Below, one piece after another: positions 8,619 through 17,487 of a stretch of DNA of 64,000 bases (positions are counted from its first letter, which is position 1; each line of letters begins with the position of its first letter). Origin of the DNA: Intestinimonas massiliensis (ex Afouda et al. 2020). Its GTDB lineage: Bacteria > Bacillota > Clostridia > Oscillospirales > Oscillospiraceae. Position numbers and translations under genes: made by a program. The notes under the pieces are model-generated. The model was not told where the DNA came from. It made no database searches and saw only the letters and a program-made list of their open reading frames with translations. The DNA is taken from assembly GCF_001244995.1 (NCBI RefSeq), contig NZ_LN869529.1:1692957-1756956 (forward strand), read 5' to 3'.

Positions 8619-10040
8619 ATGAACCACGGCGTATATGTCTCTCAGCAGGCTACCAGCGTCAGCACTCCTGTCGTGGCGGAGTCCGGCGTCCCCTTCGTGG
8701 TTGGCCTGGCTCCTGTCCAGGCTGCGGATAAGCCCGCCGTCCCTGGAACGCCCGTCCTCTGCACCAGCTGGGCCGAGGCGGTAGAGAAGCTGGGTTATTC
8801 CGACAACTGGGCAACCTACACACTCTGCGAATTCATGTATTCGCACTTCAAGCTGTTCGCCTGCCAGCCCGTCATCTTCTGCAATGTTCTCGACATCGCC
8901 ACCGCAAAGGAGGCGGTTTCCGCCACCGACATCGTGGTGGCGGAACACAAAGCGAAGCTCCCCATCGAGGCCATCAATGATGCCACACTGGTTGTCAAAG
9001 CTGCTGGAGGCGCCGGCGCTGCTTATGTGTCCGGCACCGACTACAACGCCTATTACAACGGCGAGCATCTGGTGGTGGAGCTGCTGTCCACCGGCAGCGC
9101 CTATGACGCCGAGCAGGTGAACATCGCCTACAACAAGGTCAAGGCCTCCACCGTCACCGCATCTGAAATCGCCTCCGCCATGGAGAATGTGGAGCTGTGC
9201 CTGACCCTGCTGGGCATCGTCCCAGATCTGCTCTGCGCCCCCGGCTATTCCCAGCAGTCCACCGTGGCCGCCGCGATGACCGCAAAGGCGGGCAACATCA
9301 ACGGCCTGTTCCACGCCAAGGCGCTGATTGACATTGACTGCGGCGCTTCCGGCGCACGCGCCTATTCCGATGTCCTCACCAAGAAGAATGCCGCCAACAT
9401 CGCCGACGAGGACGAACTTGCCTTTTGGCCCATGCTGAAGCTGGGCGATCACAAGTTCCACATGTCCACTCAGCTTGCCGGCCTGATGGCGCAGATCGAT
9501 ACCGGCAATGGCGGCTGCCCCTATGAGTCCCCTTCCAACAAGGGGCTGCAGTGCGACGGTCTTTGCCTGGAGGACGGCACCGAAGTCAACCTGACGCTGG
9601 CACAGGCCAACTACCTCAACAGTGTTGGCGTGGGTACGGCTCTGAACTTCATGAGCGGCTGGGTCGCATGGGGCAACTACACTGCCTGCTATCCAGCCAA
9701 CACCGACGTCAAGGATTACTTCATCCCGGTCAGCCGTATGTTCGGATGGGTCGGCAACTCCCTCGTCAAGACCTTCTGGAGCAAGCTGGACAAGCCCATG
9801 ACCCGCCGTCTCATCGACACCGTTCTCGATACCGCCAACATCTGGCTCAACGGTCTGGTGGGCATGGGCTACCTCCTGGGCGCTCGCGTGGAGATGCTGG
9901 AGAGCGAGAATCCGCTGACCAACCTCATGGCCGGTATCATCAAGCTCCATGTCTACATGACGCCGCCCTCTCCCGCCCAGGAGATCGACTTCGTGCTGGA
10001 GTATGACGCCAGCTATGTCACCAGTGCCCTGCAGGGCTAA
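8619..10040 (+). CDS. Contractile tail sheath protein
   Basis: The 473-residue sheath subunit defines the phage as a myovirus. It begins with the typical MNHGVYVSQQATSVSTPVVAESGVPFVVG segment used in sheath-sheath contacts. Later it has the WPMLKLG..KFHMSTQLAGLMA region and the C-terminal DVKDYFIPVSRMFGWVGNSLVKTFW...D segment followed by the beta-rich tail. P2 FI-type sheaths have this order. It is followed after 15 bases by the tube gene with AAGGAGG before ATG. Confidence 0.95.
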   Translation: MNHGVYVSQQATSVSTPVVAESGVPFVVGLAPVQAADKPAVPGTPVLCTSWAEAVEKLGYSDNWATYTLCEFMYSHFKLFACQPVIFCNVLDIATAKEAVSATDIVVAEHKAKLPIEAINDATLVVKAAGGAGAAYVSGTDYNAYYNGEHLVVELLSTGSAYDAEQVNIAYNKVKASTVTASEIASAMENVELCLTLLGIVPDLLCAPGYSQQSTVAAAMTAKAGNINGLFHAKALIDIDCGASGARAYSDVLTKKNAANIADEDELAFWPMLKLGDHKFHMSTQLAGLMAQIDTGNGGCPYESPSNKGLQCDGLCLEDGTEVNLTLAQANYLNSVGVGTALNFMSGWVAWGNYTACYPANTDVKDYFIPVSRMFGWVGNSLVKTFWSKLDKPMTRRLIDTVLDTANIWLNGLVGMGYLLGARVEMLESENPLTNLMAGIIKLHVYMTPPSPAQEIDFVLEYDASYVTSALQG

Positions 10041-10055
10041 AAGGAGGTTTGAATC

Positions 10056-10565
10056 ATGGATCAGAGCATTATCAATTTCAAGGTCTACGAAGACTCCGTG
10101 GAGTATGTCGGCATGGCGCAGGCGACCCTGCCCGATCTGACCGCGCTGACGCAGTCCATCTCCGGCGCCGGCATTGCCGGCAATGTGGAGGCAGTCATCC
10201 TCGGCCACTTCGACGCGATGACGCTGGGCCTCAACTTCCGCACCGTCACCGATCAGAGTGTGAAGCTCTCCGAGCCCCGCCGCCACACCATCGACCTGCG
10301 CATTGCACAGCAGGACGAGGATGTTGTGGCCGGCAAGGTGGTCGTCCGTTCTGTCAAGCACATCCTCGTGGTCATTCCCAAGAGCGACAAGGGCGGCTCC
10401 GTCGCCCCCGCAGCGCCCTCCAACGGCTCCGGCGAGTACGCCGTCCGCTACTGGGCGACCTACATTGACGGCAAGAAGGTGCGCGAGGTTGACCAGCTGA
10501 ACTTCATCTGCTATGTCAACGGCACCGACTACCTGGCCGACGTCCGCAAAGCGCTCGGTATGTAA
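10056..10565 (+). CDS. Tail tube protein (P2 FII type)
   Basis: The 169-residue inner tube subunit directly after the sheath gene, as in P2 FI-FII. It starts with the NFKVYEDSVEYVGMAQATLPDL strand, and the final VREVDQLNFICYVNGTDYLADVRKALGM segment is typical of the P2-like tube family. Length matches the P2 protein (172). A terminator-like hairpin follows. Confidence 0.93.
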   Translation: MDQSIINFKVYEDSVEYVGMAQATLPDLTALTQSISGAGIAGNVEAVILGHFDAMTLGLNFRTVTDQSVKLSEPRRHTIDLRIAQQDEDVVAGKVVVRSVKHILVVIPKSDKGGSVAPAAPSNGSGEYAVRYWATYIDGKKVREVDQLNFICYVNGTDYLADVRKALGM

Positions 10566-10579
10566 GGGACCAGACCAAA

Positions 10580-10614
10580 GCCCGGGGCGGGAGATCCGCT
10601 GCGGGCATCTTTTT
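10580..10614 (+). terminator. Weak terminator-like hairpin after tube gene
   Basis: GCCCG at 10580-10584 pairs with CGGGC at 10602-10606 around an imperfect inner stem, followed by five T residues at 10610-10614. It would favour high sheath/tube mRNA relative to downstream genes. The stem is imperfect, so confidence is moderate. Confidence 0.45.
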
Positions 10615-10637
10615 GAGATTTGAAAGGAGTTATCATC

Positions 10638-11063
10638 ATGGCTGACACTAAGAAGACCGTTGTCCCCGCCGACGCTTTTTCCACCGTCGATCACGACGAG
10701 TACGCCGCTGCCGAGGCGCAGGCCAAGGAGAGCGTGGGCAACTTCACCCTCAAGCTGAAAAAGCCCTTCACCTATGAAGGGCAGACCTTTGACGAGCTGA
10801 ACTTCGACTTCGAGGGGCTGACCGGCGACGACGCCCTTGCCATCGAGGACGAGCTTCAGGCCATTGGCAAGCCCACCATCTCGCCCACCTTCTCCGGCCA
10901 GTTCCTGGTGCGCATGGCGGCGAGAGCCTGCACCAACACCATCATTGACGCCAGCGGCCATCCCCGCCGTATCGGCGACGACGCCCTGCGCGCCCTGCCC
11001 ATCTTCGAGTTCAACCGCGTCAGAGGCAAGGCCCGCTCTTTTTTGCTGGCATCGGAGCTGTAA
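10638..11063 (+). CDS. Tail assembly chaperone (short form, P2 gpE / Mu gp41-like)
   Basis: A 141-residue chaperone for the tape measure protein. The best start is ATG 10638 with AAAGGAG at 10623-10629; an in-frame ATG at 10620 lies before the ribosome binding site. The FTLKLKKPFTYEGQTFDELNFDFEGLTGDDAL region is characteristic of the Mu gp41/TAC family. The last codons before the stop contain a perfect T TTT TTG slippery heptamer, giving a longer frameshift form. It lies directly upstream of the tape measure gene, as expected. Confidence 0.88.
   Translation: MADTKKTVVPADAFSTVDHDEYAAAEAQAKESVGNFTLKLKKPFTYEGQTFDELNFDFEGLTGDDALAIEDELQAIGKPTISPTFSGQFLVRMAARACTNTIIDASGHPRRIGDDALRALPIFEFNRVRGKARSFLLASEL
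11039..11045 (+). other. Programmed -1 ribosomal frameshift site (T TTT TTG)
   Basis: The heptamer T TTT TTG is in the right phase with the chaperone frame (codons TTT 11040-11042 and TTG 11043-11045), five codons before the stop. The same heptamer is known in the P2 E/E' chaperone gene. The -1 frame stays open to a stop at 11228. Confidence 0.8.
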
Positions 11064-11230
11064 CCGGCGACGGCGGCGTCTGGCTCCGCAGGCAATGTCT
11101 TACGATGGCGAAAACCAATCAGACCCCCGTTTCCTACTGGCTGTCGCTGCCCCTGCCGTCCCTGTGCAAGTGGATCAAGGTCAGCAACCAGCTTGTGAAG
11201 GAGGTGCGGGAGCGACGCAAGAATAAATAA
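11045..11230 (+). CDS. Frameshift extension of tail assembly chaperone (E'-like)
   Basis: After a -1 slip at 11039-11045, translation would continue for 61 residues, giving a fusion of about 197 residues. The extension contains GGVWLRRQCLTMAK and a tryptophan- and lysine-rich C-terminus (VSYWLSLPLPSLCKWIKV). A free 41-residue reading from ATG 11105 is possible but has no good ribosome binding site, and the conserved-looking part starts upstream of it. In P2, Mu and lambda, the analogous extension (E', gp42, T) binds the tape measure protein. Confidence 0.72.
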   Translation, partial: AGIGAVTGDGGVWLRRQCLTMAKTNQTPVSYWLSLPLPSLCKWIKVSNQLVKEVRERRKNK

Positions 11231-11250
11231 ATCTGAAAGGAGGGCCGTCT

Positions 11251-14200
11251 ATGGCAGGCCGCAAAGAGTATGAGATGCTATTCCAGCTGAACGCGCAGCT
11301 TGGAGGCAGTTACAGCAAGACCTTCAAGGCCGCTCAGCAGGAAATTGTGTCCATGCAGAAGGAAATCCAGGCCCTCTCCAAGACACAGGCGGATATTTCC
11401 GCATTCCAAAAGCAGCAGGCAGCCGTGGAAGCGACGCGGAAGCGGCTGGAAATGCTGCGGCAGCAATATGACAATATCCAGCGGGAGATGGAGGAGACCG
11501 GCAACGAGTCCGCCGACATGAAGAACAAGCTGCTGGCAAAGCAGCTTCAGATCGACAAGACCTCCGCCTCGCTGGAGAAGCAGACGGCAAAGCTGAACGA
11601 GCTGAGCGGGGCTTTGGAAGAGGCGGGCGTCAATACCGACGACCTCTCCCACAGCTCCGAGCAGCTTGCTGGCAAGATCGACACGCTGAAAAAGAAGCAG
11701 GGCGAGGCCGCCGATAAAGCTATGACCTTCGGCGACAAGGCGGGGCAGGCCTTTAATCAGGTACACGAGGCCATCGTGGCTGCAGGCATCGCCGTCGCCC
11801 TGAAAGAGATCTACGAATACTTCGCCAGCTGCGCGCAGGCGTCGATGGACTTTGAGAGCGCCATTACCGGCGTCGCCAAGACCACAGACCTCACAGACGA
11901 GGAACTGGCGGCAATGTCGGATTCCATCAAGGCGCTGTCCACGGAGATCCCCGCCACCACAGAGGAGATCGCGGCGGTAGCCGAAGCCGCGGGACAGCTC
12001 GGCATCCAAAAGGACGCCCTGCTGGACTTCACCGAGATCATGACCATGCTCGGCACTGCCACCAACATGACAGCTGACGAGGCAGCAACCGCCCTTGCGC
12101 GCTTCGCCAACATTACCGGCATGGCAACGGACAATTACGGACGGCTCGGCTCTGTCATCGTTGACCTTGGCAACAACTTCGCCACGACGGAATCCGAGAT
12201 CGTGGCGATGGGTACGCGCCTGGCGTCGGCGGGTAAGCTGGCCGGACTGACCGAGCCGGAGATCATGGCTCTGGCGGCGGCGATGTCCTCTGTCGGCATC
12301 GAAGCCGAGGCGGGCGGTACCGCCATGACCCAGACGCTCAACGCCATTGAAAAGGCCGTTGCAAAGGGTGGGGACGACCTCGCGGAGTTCGCCCGTATCG
12401 CGGGTATGTCCTCCGAAGAATTTTCTTCTGCGTGGAAGAACGACGCCATGAGCGCCCTGACTTCCTTCATCGGCGGGCTCGGCAAGCTGGACGAGCAGGG
12501 CGAGAGCACCGTCCTCGTACTGGAAGACCTGGGTCTGACCGGCATCCGGCAGAGCAATATGCTCAAAGCCCTGGGTCTTGCCGCAGACCAGATGACCGGC
12601 GCGGTGAACACTGCAAATACCGCCTGGCAGCAGAATACCGCCCTCACCAACGAGGCCAACAAGCGCTACGCCACCGCGCAGAGCCGGTTGACCATGATGC
12701 AGAACGCCTACAACAACCTCAAGGTAGCCATCGGCGACGCCTATACTCCCGCGCTCAGCGAGGCTTACGGCGTCGGCACGAAGGTCCTCAACGAAATCAC
12801 CAAATTCGTTCAAGCAAATCCTGGGGTCGTTGCCGCTATAACTGGACTGTCTACTGCGTTGGGAGCTGCCGCAGTTGCGGCGGCAGCTTTTGCGTTGAAA
12901 GCGAAGATCGCAGCAGCCGCTGCGGCTTTCCTCACCACCGTAACGCCTGGTGTAAATGTGATTATGGGCATTGCGGCAGCCGTGGGAGTTGTTACAGCAG
13001 GAATTATTGCCCTTGCTTCCTCCGCAGCGAATGACGCCGTACCCAGTGTGAAGGAGCTGACCGAAGCCGCCCGAGGAATGCGGGAGGCGATGGACGAGGC
13101 CAAGGCCACCTATGACGATACTGTTACCTCCACCATGGCCGCTGCAGGCGTCGCAGACACCTACATCGGCAAGCTGGAGGAGCTGGAGGCGGCGGGGCTC
13201 AATACCGACGAGCAGCACAGGCAGTACCACAACACCCTGGCTCTGCTTTGCCAGGTGGTGCCGGAGCTGGCCGATTATATCGACCTGGAGACCGACACCA
13301 TCAACGGCGGCACTGCCGCGCTCCGCGCAAACACCGAGGCGTGGAAGCAGAACGCCATGCAGCAGGCCTACCAGGATCAGCTCACCGAGCTGTATTCCCA
13401 GTATTCCGCTGTACTGATCGAGGCCGAGGAAAACAGCATCGGGCTCACCAAGGCACAGTACAGTCTGGAATCCGCGCAGCAGAAGCTGTCCGATACCTAC
13501 GCGCAGATGGATGCGCTGTGGGCGGACGCGCAGAAGCAGGCGGACGACTACTACGACCAGTACGGCTACTATGCCGACGCGACCTCTTTCCTATCTCAGG
13601 AATACTACGACCTGCAGAATTCCATCTACGACACCAACGACGAGATCTGGGCAGCCGAGAAATCCATCAAGAACTACAACAAGGCGATGGAGGAGGACGC
13701 GGATGCCGTTTCCGAGGCCGAGGAGGAGATCGCCCTTGCGGAAGAGGCGGTCAAGAATCTGACCGACGCCATGAACGAAGGTGCTGGCGCATCCGAGGAA
13801 GCCGCCGCCCAGAGCAGCGAATTCCAAGCCGTCATCTCCGGCGTTCAGGAGAAACTCGCTGCCCTCACGGAGTCCTACAACGAGGCATACGGCGCGGCCT
13901 ACGAGAGCATATCCGGACAGTACCAGCTCTGGGACGAGGCCGCTGAGGTCGTTGCAACCAGCGCCAGCAGCATTAATACCGCGCTGGAGAGCCAGATCAC
14001 CTACTGGCAGGATTACAACGCCAACCTGCAAGCCCTCACCGAGCGCAGTGCCGACATCGAAGGCCTGAGTGACATGATCGCATCCTTTGCGGACGGCAGC
14101 TCCGACAGCGTGAACGCCATCGCCGGCATGGCTGGCGCCACCGACGAGCAGCTGGCCGATATGGTAGCCAACTGGCATACCTTGCAGCAGGAGCAGCAGA

Positions 14201-14850
14201 ACGCGGCCGGAAGTGTGGCAGACCTCAAGACCGACTTCACGGCCACCATGGACGAATTGCAGTCGGCGCTTGCCGAGGACATCGAAGCGATGGACCTGGG
14301 CGACGAGGCCAAGGAAAGCGCACAGGCCACCATTCAGGGCTTTATCGACGGCGCTGTCGGTATGCTGCCCCAGGTGACCGCCGCCTACAACCGCATCGCC
14401 GCCGCAGCCAAGGCCGCGCTGTCCACCGCAGGCACCGGCACAGTCAACAGCATCCCCGGCTATGCGGTCGGTACGCAGTCCGCCGCGCCGGGCTTCGCCC
14501 TCGTTGGCGAGAACGGCCCCGAGCTGGTCTACTTCAACGGCGGCGAGCAGGTCATGACCGCCGAGGAGACTGCCGCCATGCGCGACAGCATGGAGGTCCA
14601 GGCAATCACCTTTGCGCCGCAGCTCCTGGAGGTGCTGCACGCCATCCAGGGCGACGGTGCGCTTTCGGCCGAGCCGGGCACAGGCTCCGGCGCCGGCGTG
14701 GTGGAGCTGCAGGTCGTGTTCCAGATCCAGGGCAACGCGACGCCGGAAACGGTAGAAGCCCTGCGCGAATACGGCGATGAATTCACCGAGCGCGTCCTCG
14801 AAGTCATGGAGGAGGCCGGCATCGACACCGCAAGGAGGGCCTACAAATGA
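11251..14850 (+). CDS. Tail tape measure protein
   Basis: The 1199-residue scaffold that sets tail length. Residues 30-150 are a coiled coil. Residues about 170-420 are the TP901/P2 gpT tape-measure core (FAGLT-like MDFESAITGVAKTTD, EIAAVAEAAGQLGI, GGTAMTQTLNAI). A hydrophobic, alanine-rich segment near residues 525-590 is probably membrane-active during DNA injection. A long coiled-coil part follows, then the C-terminal PGFALVGENGPELVYF.GGEQV motif common at tape measure ends. AAAGGAGG precedes ATG 11251. The 3' end overlaps gpX by four bases. Confidence 0.95.
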   Translation: MAGRKEYEMLFQLNAQLGGSYSKTFKAAQQEIVSMQKEIQALSKTQADISAFQKQQAAVEATRKRLEMLRQQYDNIQREMEETGNESADMKNKLLAKQLQIDKTSASLEKQTAKLNELSGALEEAGVNTDDLSHSSEQLAGKIDTLKKKQGEAADKAMTFGDKAGQAFNQVHEAIVAAGIAVALKEIYEYFASCAQASMDFESAITGVAKTTDLTDEELAAMSDSIKALSTEIPATTEEIAAVAEAAGQLGIQKDALLDFTEIMTMLGTATNMTADEAATALARFANITGMATDNYGRLGSVIVDLGNNFATTESEIVAMGTRLASAGKLAGLTEPEIMALAAAMSSVGIEAEAGGTAMTQTLNAIEKAVAKGGDDLAEFARIAGMSSEEFSSAWKNDAMSALTSFIGGLGKLDEQGESTVLVLEDLGLTGIRQSNMLKALGLAADQMTGAVNTANTAWQQNTALTNEANKRYATAQSRLTMMQNAYNNLKVAIGDAYTPALSEAYGVGTKVLNEITKFVQANPGVVAAITGLSTALGAAAVAAAAFALKAKIAAAAAAFLTTVTPGVNVIMGIAAAVGVVTAGIIALASSAANDAVPSVKELTEAARGMREAMDEAKATYDDTVTSTMAAAGVADTYIGKLEELEAAGLNTDEQHRQYHNTLALLCQVVPELADYIDLETDTINGGTAALRANTEAWKQNAMQQAYQDQLTELYSQYSAVLIEAEENSIGLTKAQYSLESAQQKLSDTYAQMDALWADAQKQADDYYDQYGYYADATSFLSQEYYDLQNSIYDTNDEIWAAEKSIKNYNKAMEEDADAVSEAEEEIALAEEAVKNLTDAMNEGAGASEEAAAQSSEFQAVISGVQEKLAALTESYNEAYGAAYESISGQYQLWDEAAEVVATSASSINTALESQITYWQDYNANLQALTERSADIEGLSDMIASFADGSSDSVNAIAGMAGATDEQLADMVANWHTLQQEQQNAAGSVADLKTDFTATMDELQSALAEDIEAMDLGDEAKESAQATIQGFIDGAVGMLPQVTAAYNRIAAAAKAALSTAGTGTVNSIPGYAVGTQSAAPGFALVGENGPELVYFNGGEQVMTAEETAAMRDSMEVQAITFAPQLLEVLHAIQGDGALSAEPGTGSGAGVVELQVVFQIQGNATPETVEALREYGDEFTERVLEVMEEAGIDTARRAYK

Positions 14851-15059
14851 GCAAGACCTATACCACCATTCAGGGCGACATGTGGGACAGCATCGCATTC
14901 TCCCAGCTGGGGAGCGAGGCCTACACCGACCGGCTGATGAATCTGAATCCGCAGTATCTCGGGAACTATACTTTCCCTGCGGGGATCGTGCTGAAGTTGC
15001 CAGACCCTGCTGAGGATGTCAGCGACGCCCTGCCCCCGTGGAAGCAGGTGGTCGGATGA
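14847..15059 (+). CDS. Tail protein gpX (LysM-like)
   Basis: A 70-residue protein matching the P2 gpX pattern: YTTIQGDMWDSIAFSQLGSEAY (LysM-like fold), then LMNLNPQYLGNYTFPAGIVLKLP. It probably lies near the tape measure C-terminus or baseplate hub. It is coupled to both neighbours by ATGA overlaps. Confidence 0.88.
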   Translation: MSKTYTTIQGDMWDSIAFSQLGSEAYTDRLMNLNPQYLGNYTFPAGIVLKLPDPAEDVSDALPPWKQVVG

Positions 15060-16405
15060 GCAACCCGAATCAGGCGCGCCGCGTCACGGCGCAGATCTTC
15101 TTCCAGGGCGCAGACATCACCGGCAGTATGCGTCCCTATTTCCTGTCGGCCACCTACACCGACAAGGAGGCGGACGAAACCGACGACCTGCAGCTGAAGC
15201 TTCAGGACCGCGATGACATATGGCTCAAAAAGTGGCTGGCTGACGCCATCGACGCGGCAGCCTCCGCAGGGAGCCTGTCCGCGTCCTCCAAGGCCAAGAC
15301 CGAGAGCGCGGCAAAGCCCTACAAGGTCACAGCCAAAAGCGGCTTGAATGTCCGCTCCGGCCCCAGCACCAGCTATGGCAAATACGGCGCGCTGGTCTGC
15401 GGCGCGGAGCTGCAGGTCGAGGGCATCGAAAACGGCTGGGCGAAGGTCAGCTACAACGGCAAGACCGCCTATGTCAGCGCATCGTACATCAAGGAATCAG
15501 GCGGCGGGGGCGGCGACGCTCCCGCCGCTGCTCCCGCGTCCGCCTCCGGCGCCGGCTTCAAGATCAGCGCCGTTTTCGTCCGGGAAAACTGGACGGGCGG
15601 CGGCAGAGATAAGGTGCTGGACTGCGGACAGTTTGAGCTGGACAGCGTTGACGCCTCCGGCCCGCCCAATACCATCACCATCAAGGCGACGGCGCTGCCG
15701 TACAGCGCACAGATCCGCCAGACGGAGAAGTCCAAGGCGTGGGAGTCCTACACGCTTTCCGGCATTGCGAGCGAGATGGCCGCAGCCAACGGCATGACCT
15801 GTATGTTCCTCGCCAACAGCGACCCGGCCTATAGCCGCGTGGAGCAGTACAAGCAGAGCGACATCGCCTTTCTCTCTAAGCTCTGCCATGAGGCGGGCAT
15901 CTCGCTGAAAGCCACCAATAACCTGCTCGTGCTTTTCGACCAGGAGGACTATGAGAAGAAAGATCCCGTGCTGACCATCGCACGCGGCAGCGGAAGCTAC
16001 ACCAAGCACAAGCTGAACGCGGGAACGGCCGGAACGCAGTACGCCTCCTGCCGCGTCAGCTACACAGATCCAGGCACGGGGAAGTGCATCGAGGCCACCG
16101 TCAAGGTCGAGGACTACAACGACAAGGCCAAGAACAACCAGCAGCTGGAGATCACCGCGAAGGTGGCGAGCGTGGCCGAGGCCAAGACCAAGGCCGAAAA
16201 ATATCTCCGGCTGCACAACAAGTACGCGAAGACCGCCACCTTCACGCTGCCCGGCAATCCGGACATTGTGGCCGGCGTCACAGCTAAGCTCACCGGCTGG
16301 GGCGCATGGGACGGGAAATACATTGTCGAGCAGGCCGCGCATTCGGTCGGCTCGTCCGGCTATACCACGCAGGTCAAACTGCGAAAGACATTGGAGGGAT
16401 ACTGA
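15056..16405 (+). CDS. Baseplate hub protein gpD with internal SH3b domain
   Basis: A 449-residue late-control gpD/hub protein (gp27-like). ATG 15056 overlaps the gpX stop (ATGA) and is preferred to the in-frame GTG at 15038. Residues about 1-70 and 150-449 are gpD-like (ISAVFVRENW.GGGRDKVLDCGQFELDSVDASGPPNTITIKA, later SDIAFLSKLCHEAGISLK and a C-terminal oligomerisation domain). Inserted between them, residues about 83-142, is a bacterial SH3 domain (GLNVRSGPSTSYGKYGAL ... GWAKVSYNGKTAYVSASYI) flanked by Ser/Ala- and Gly/Pro-rich linkers. The insertion may bind peptidoglycan. Confidence 0.9.
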   Translation: MSNPNQARRVTAQIFFQGADITGSMRPYFLSATYTDKEADETDDLQLKLQDRDDIWLKKWLADAIDAAASAGSLSASSKAKTESAAKPYKVTAKSGLNVRSGPSTSYGKYGALVCGAELQVEGIENGWAKVSYNGKTAYVSASYIKESGGGGGDAPAAAPASASGAGFKISAVFVRENWTGGGRDKVLDCGQFELDSVDASGPPNTITIKATALPYSAQIRQTEKSKAWESYTLSGIASEMAAANGMTCMFLANSDPAYSRVEQYKQSDIAFLSKLCHEAGISLKATNNLLVLFDQEDYEKKDPVLTIARGSGSYTKHKLNAGTAGTQYASCRVSYTDPGTGKCIEATVKVEDYNDKAKNNQQLEITAKVASVAEAKTKAEKYLRLHNKYAKTATFTLPGNPDIVAGVTAKLTGWGAWDGKYIVEQAAHSVGSSGYTTQVKLRKTLEGY

Positions 16406-16755
16406 TGGACGAACAGCAGAATATCCTTTCGAGGCTCGTGCAGACCGGCACGGTAACGGCTGTCGACAGCGCAAAGCGCAAGGCCCGCGTCAAGTTCAAG
16501 GACACGGGCATCATTTCAGACTGGCTCTATGTGCTCCAGCATTACGGAGCGAATTTCTACATCGAGCCGGACGCAAAGCATACCCACGAAATCACGGACA
16601 CCTTCACCGGCGGCGGATCGGCCAGCGAATACCCCGCACACGATCACCTGCCCGGCTCGCATCTGACCTACTGGATGCCGAAGGTGAACGATCGCGTCCT
16701 CTGCCTTTACCTGCCGGTATTCAATGGGGACGGCTTTGTGTTAGGAGGTTTTTGA
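16405..16755 (+). CDS. Baseplate assembly protein V (spike)
   Basis: A 116-residue gpV/gp45-type protein forming the trimeric tail spike. The OB-like VQTGTVTAVDSAKRKARVKFKDTG segment and the VNDRVLCLYLPVFNGDGFVLGGF end are typical. It is shorter than P2 gpV (211) and lacks a long C-terminal beta-helix, a form common in Firmicutes myophages. ATG 16405 overlaps the gpD stop by one base. Confidence 0.85.
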   Translation: MDEQQNILSRLVQTGTVTAVDSAKRKARVKFKDTGIISDWLYVLQHYGANFYIEPDAKHTHEITDTFTGGGSASEYPAHDHLPGSHLTYWMPKVNDRVLCLYLPVFNGDGFVLGGF

Positions 16756-16757
16756 CT

Positions 16758-17159
16758 ATGGGAATGGTCGGCTGTCTGGGCGACATCGTTTTCACGGTGT
16801 CTGACCGCACCATCGAAACGATCAACAATGTAACCTGGTCGGGGTCTGCCCGGTACGCGACCCATCAGCGGCACGGCACACACGCCCTCACGGAGTTCAC
16901 CGGTCTTGACCCCGATAAGATGACCTTCGACATCGTTCTCTCCGCCTATCTCGGCGTCGATCCCATCGCCGAGGTCGTGAAGCTGTGGAACTATGAGCGA
17001 GGCGGCATCGCCGTCCCGCTGGTGATCGGCAATAAGGGCTACGGGAAATACCGCTGGTCCGTGCTTGAGCACAAGATGAAGATGAAAACCTATGACGGAC
17101 GCGGGAATGTCACCAGCGCCACCGTGTCCGTCAGCCTGCAAGAGTATCTGAGGGGGTGA
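16758..17159 (+). CDS. P2 gpU-like tail protein
   Basis: A 133-residue gpU family protein (MGCLGDIVFTVS.RTIETI.N..WSGSARYATHQRH...LTEFTGLDPDKMTFDI). ATG 16758 follows AGGAGG at 16743, which decides the start. In P2, gpU acts in tail completion between the tape measure and gpX or gpD genes. Here it lies between gpV and gpW. Confidence 0.87.
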   Translation: MGMVGCLGDIVFTVSDRTIETINNVTWSGSARYATHQRHGTHALTEFTGLDPDKMTFDIVLSAYLGVDPIAEVVKLWNYERGGIAVPLVIGNKGYGKYRWSVLEHKMKMKTYDGRGNVTSATVSVSLQEYLRG

Positions 17160-17166
17160 AGCTGCC

Positions 17167-17487
17167 ATGAGCTACAAAGTGACTGCGGCCGACATCGGCG
17201 CGGTGCGGCTCAACGAGATCGACACCGTGCGCTCCGTCTTGCAGAATATCGCCATTATCCTTTCCACGCGGCAGGGTACCTGCCCGCTGTACCGCGGCTT
17301 CGGCCTGCCGCAAAAGTTCGTGGATAAGCCCCTGCCTGTGGCTATGCCCATGATGTATTCCGAGGTCAAGGAGGCCGTTGAAGAATACGAGCCCCGCGCC
17401 GAGGTGGTGAATGTGACCTTTGCGGCCGACAAAACCACCCCGGGCAGGCTGATCCCTACCGTGGAGGTGAACATCATCAATGAGTGA
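17167..17487 (+). CDS. Baseplate wedge protein gpW (gp25-like lysozyme fold)
   Basis: A 106-residue gp25/gpW family protein. The signature NEIDTVRSVLQNIAIILSTRQGTCPLYRGFGLP is typical of the conserved wedge EPR-containing region, with the related YEPRAEVVNVTF near residue 75. It forms the sheath-initiating wedge with gpJ. It overlaps gpJ by eight bases. Confidence 0.93.
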   Translation: MSYKVTAADIGAVRLNEIDTVRSVLQNIAIILSTRQGTCPLYRGFGLPQKFVDKPLPVAMPMMYSEVKEAVEEYEPRAEVVNVTFAADKTTPGRLIPTVEVNIINE

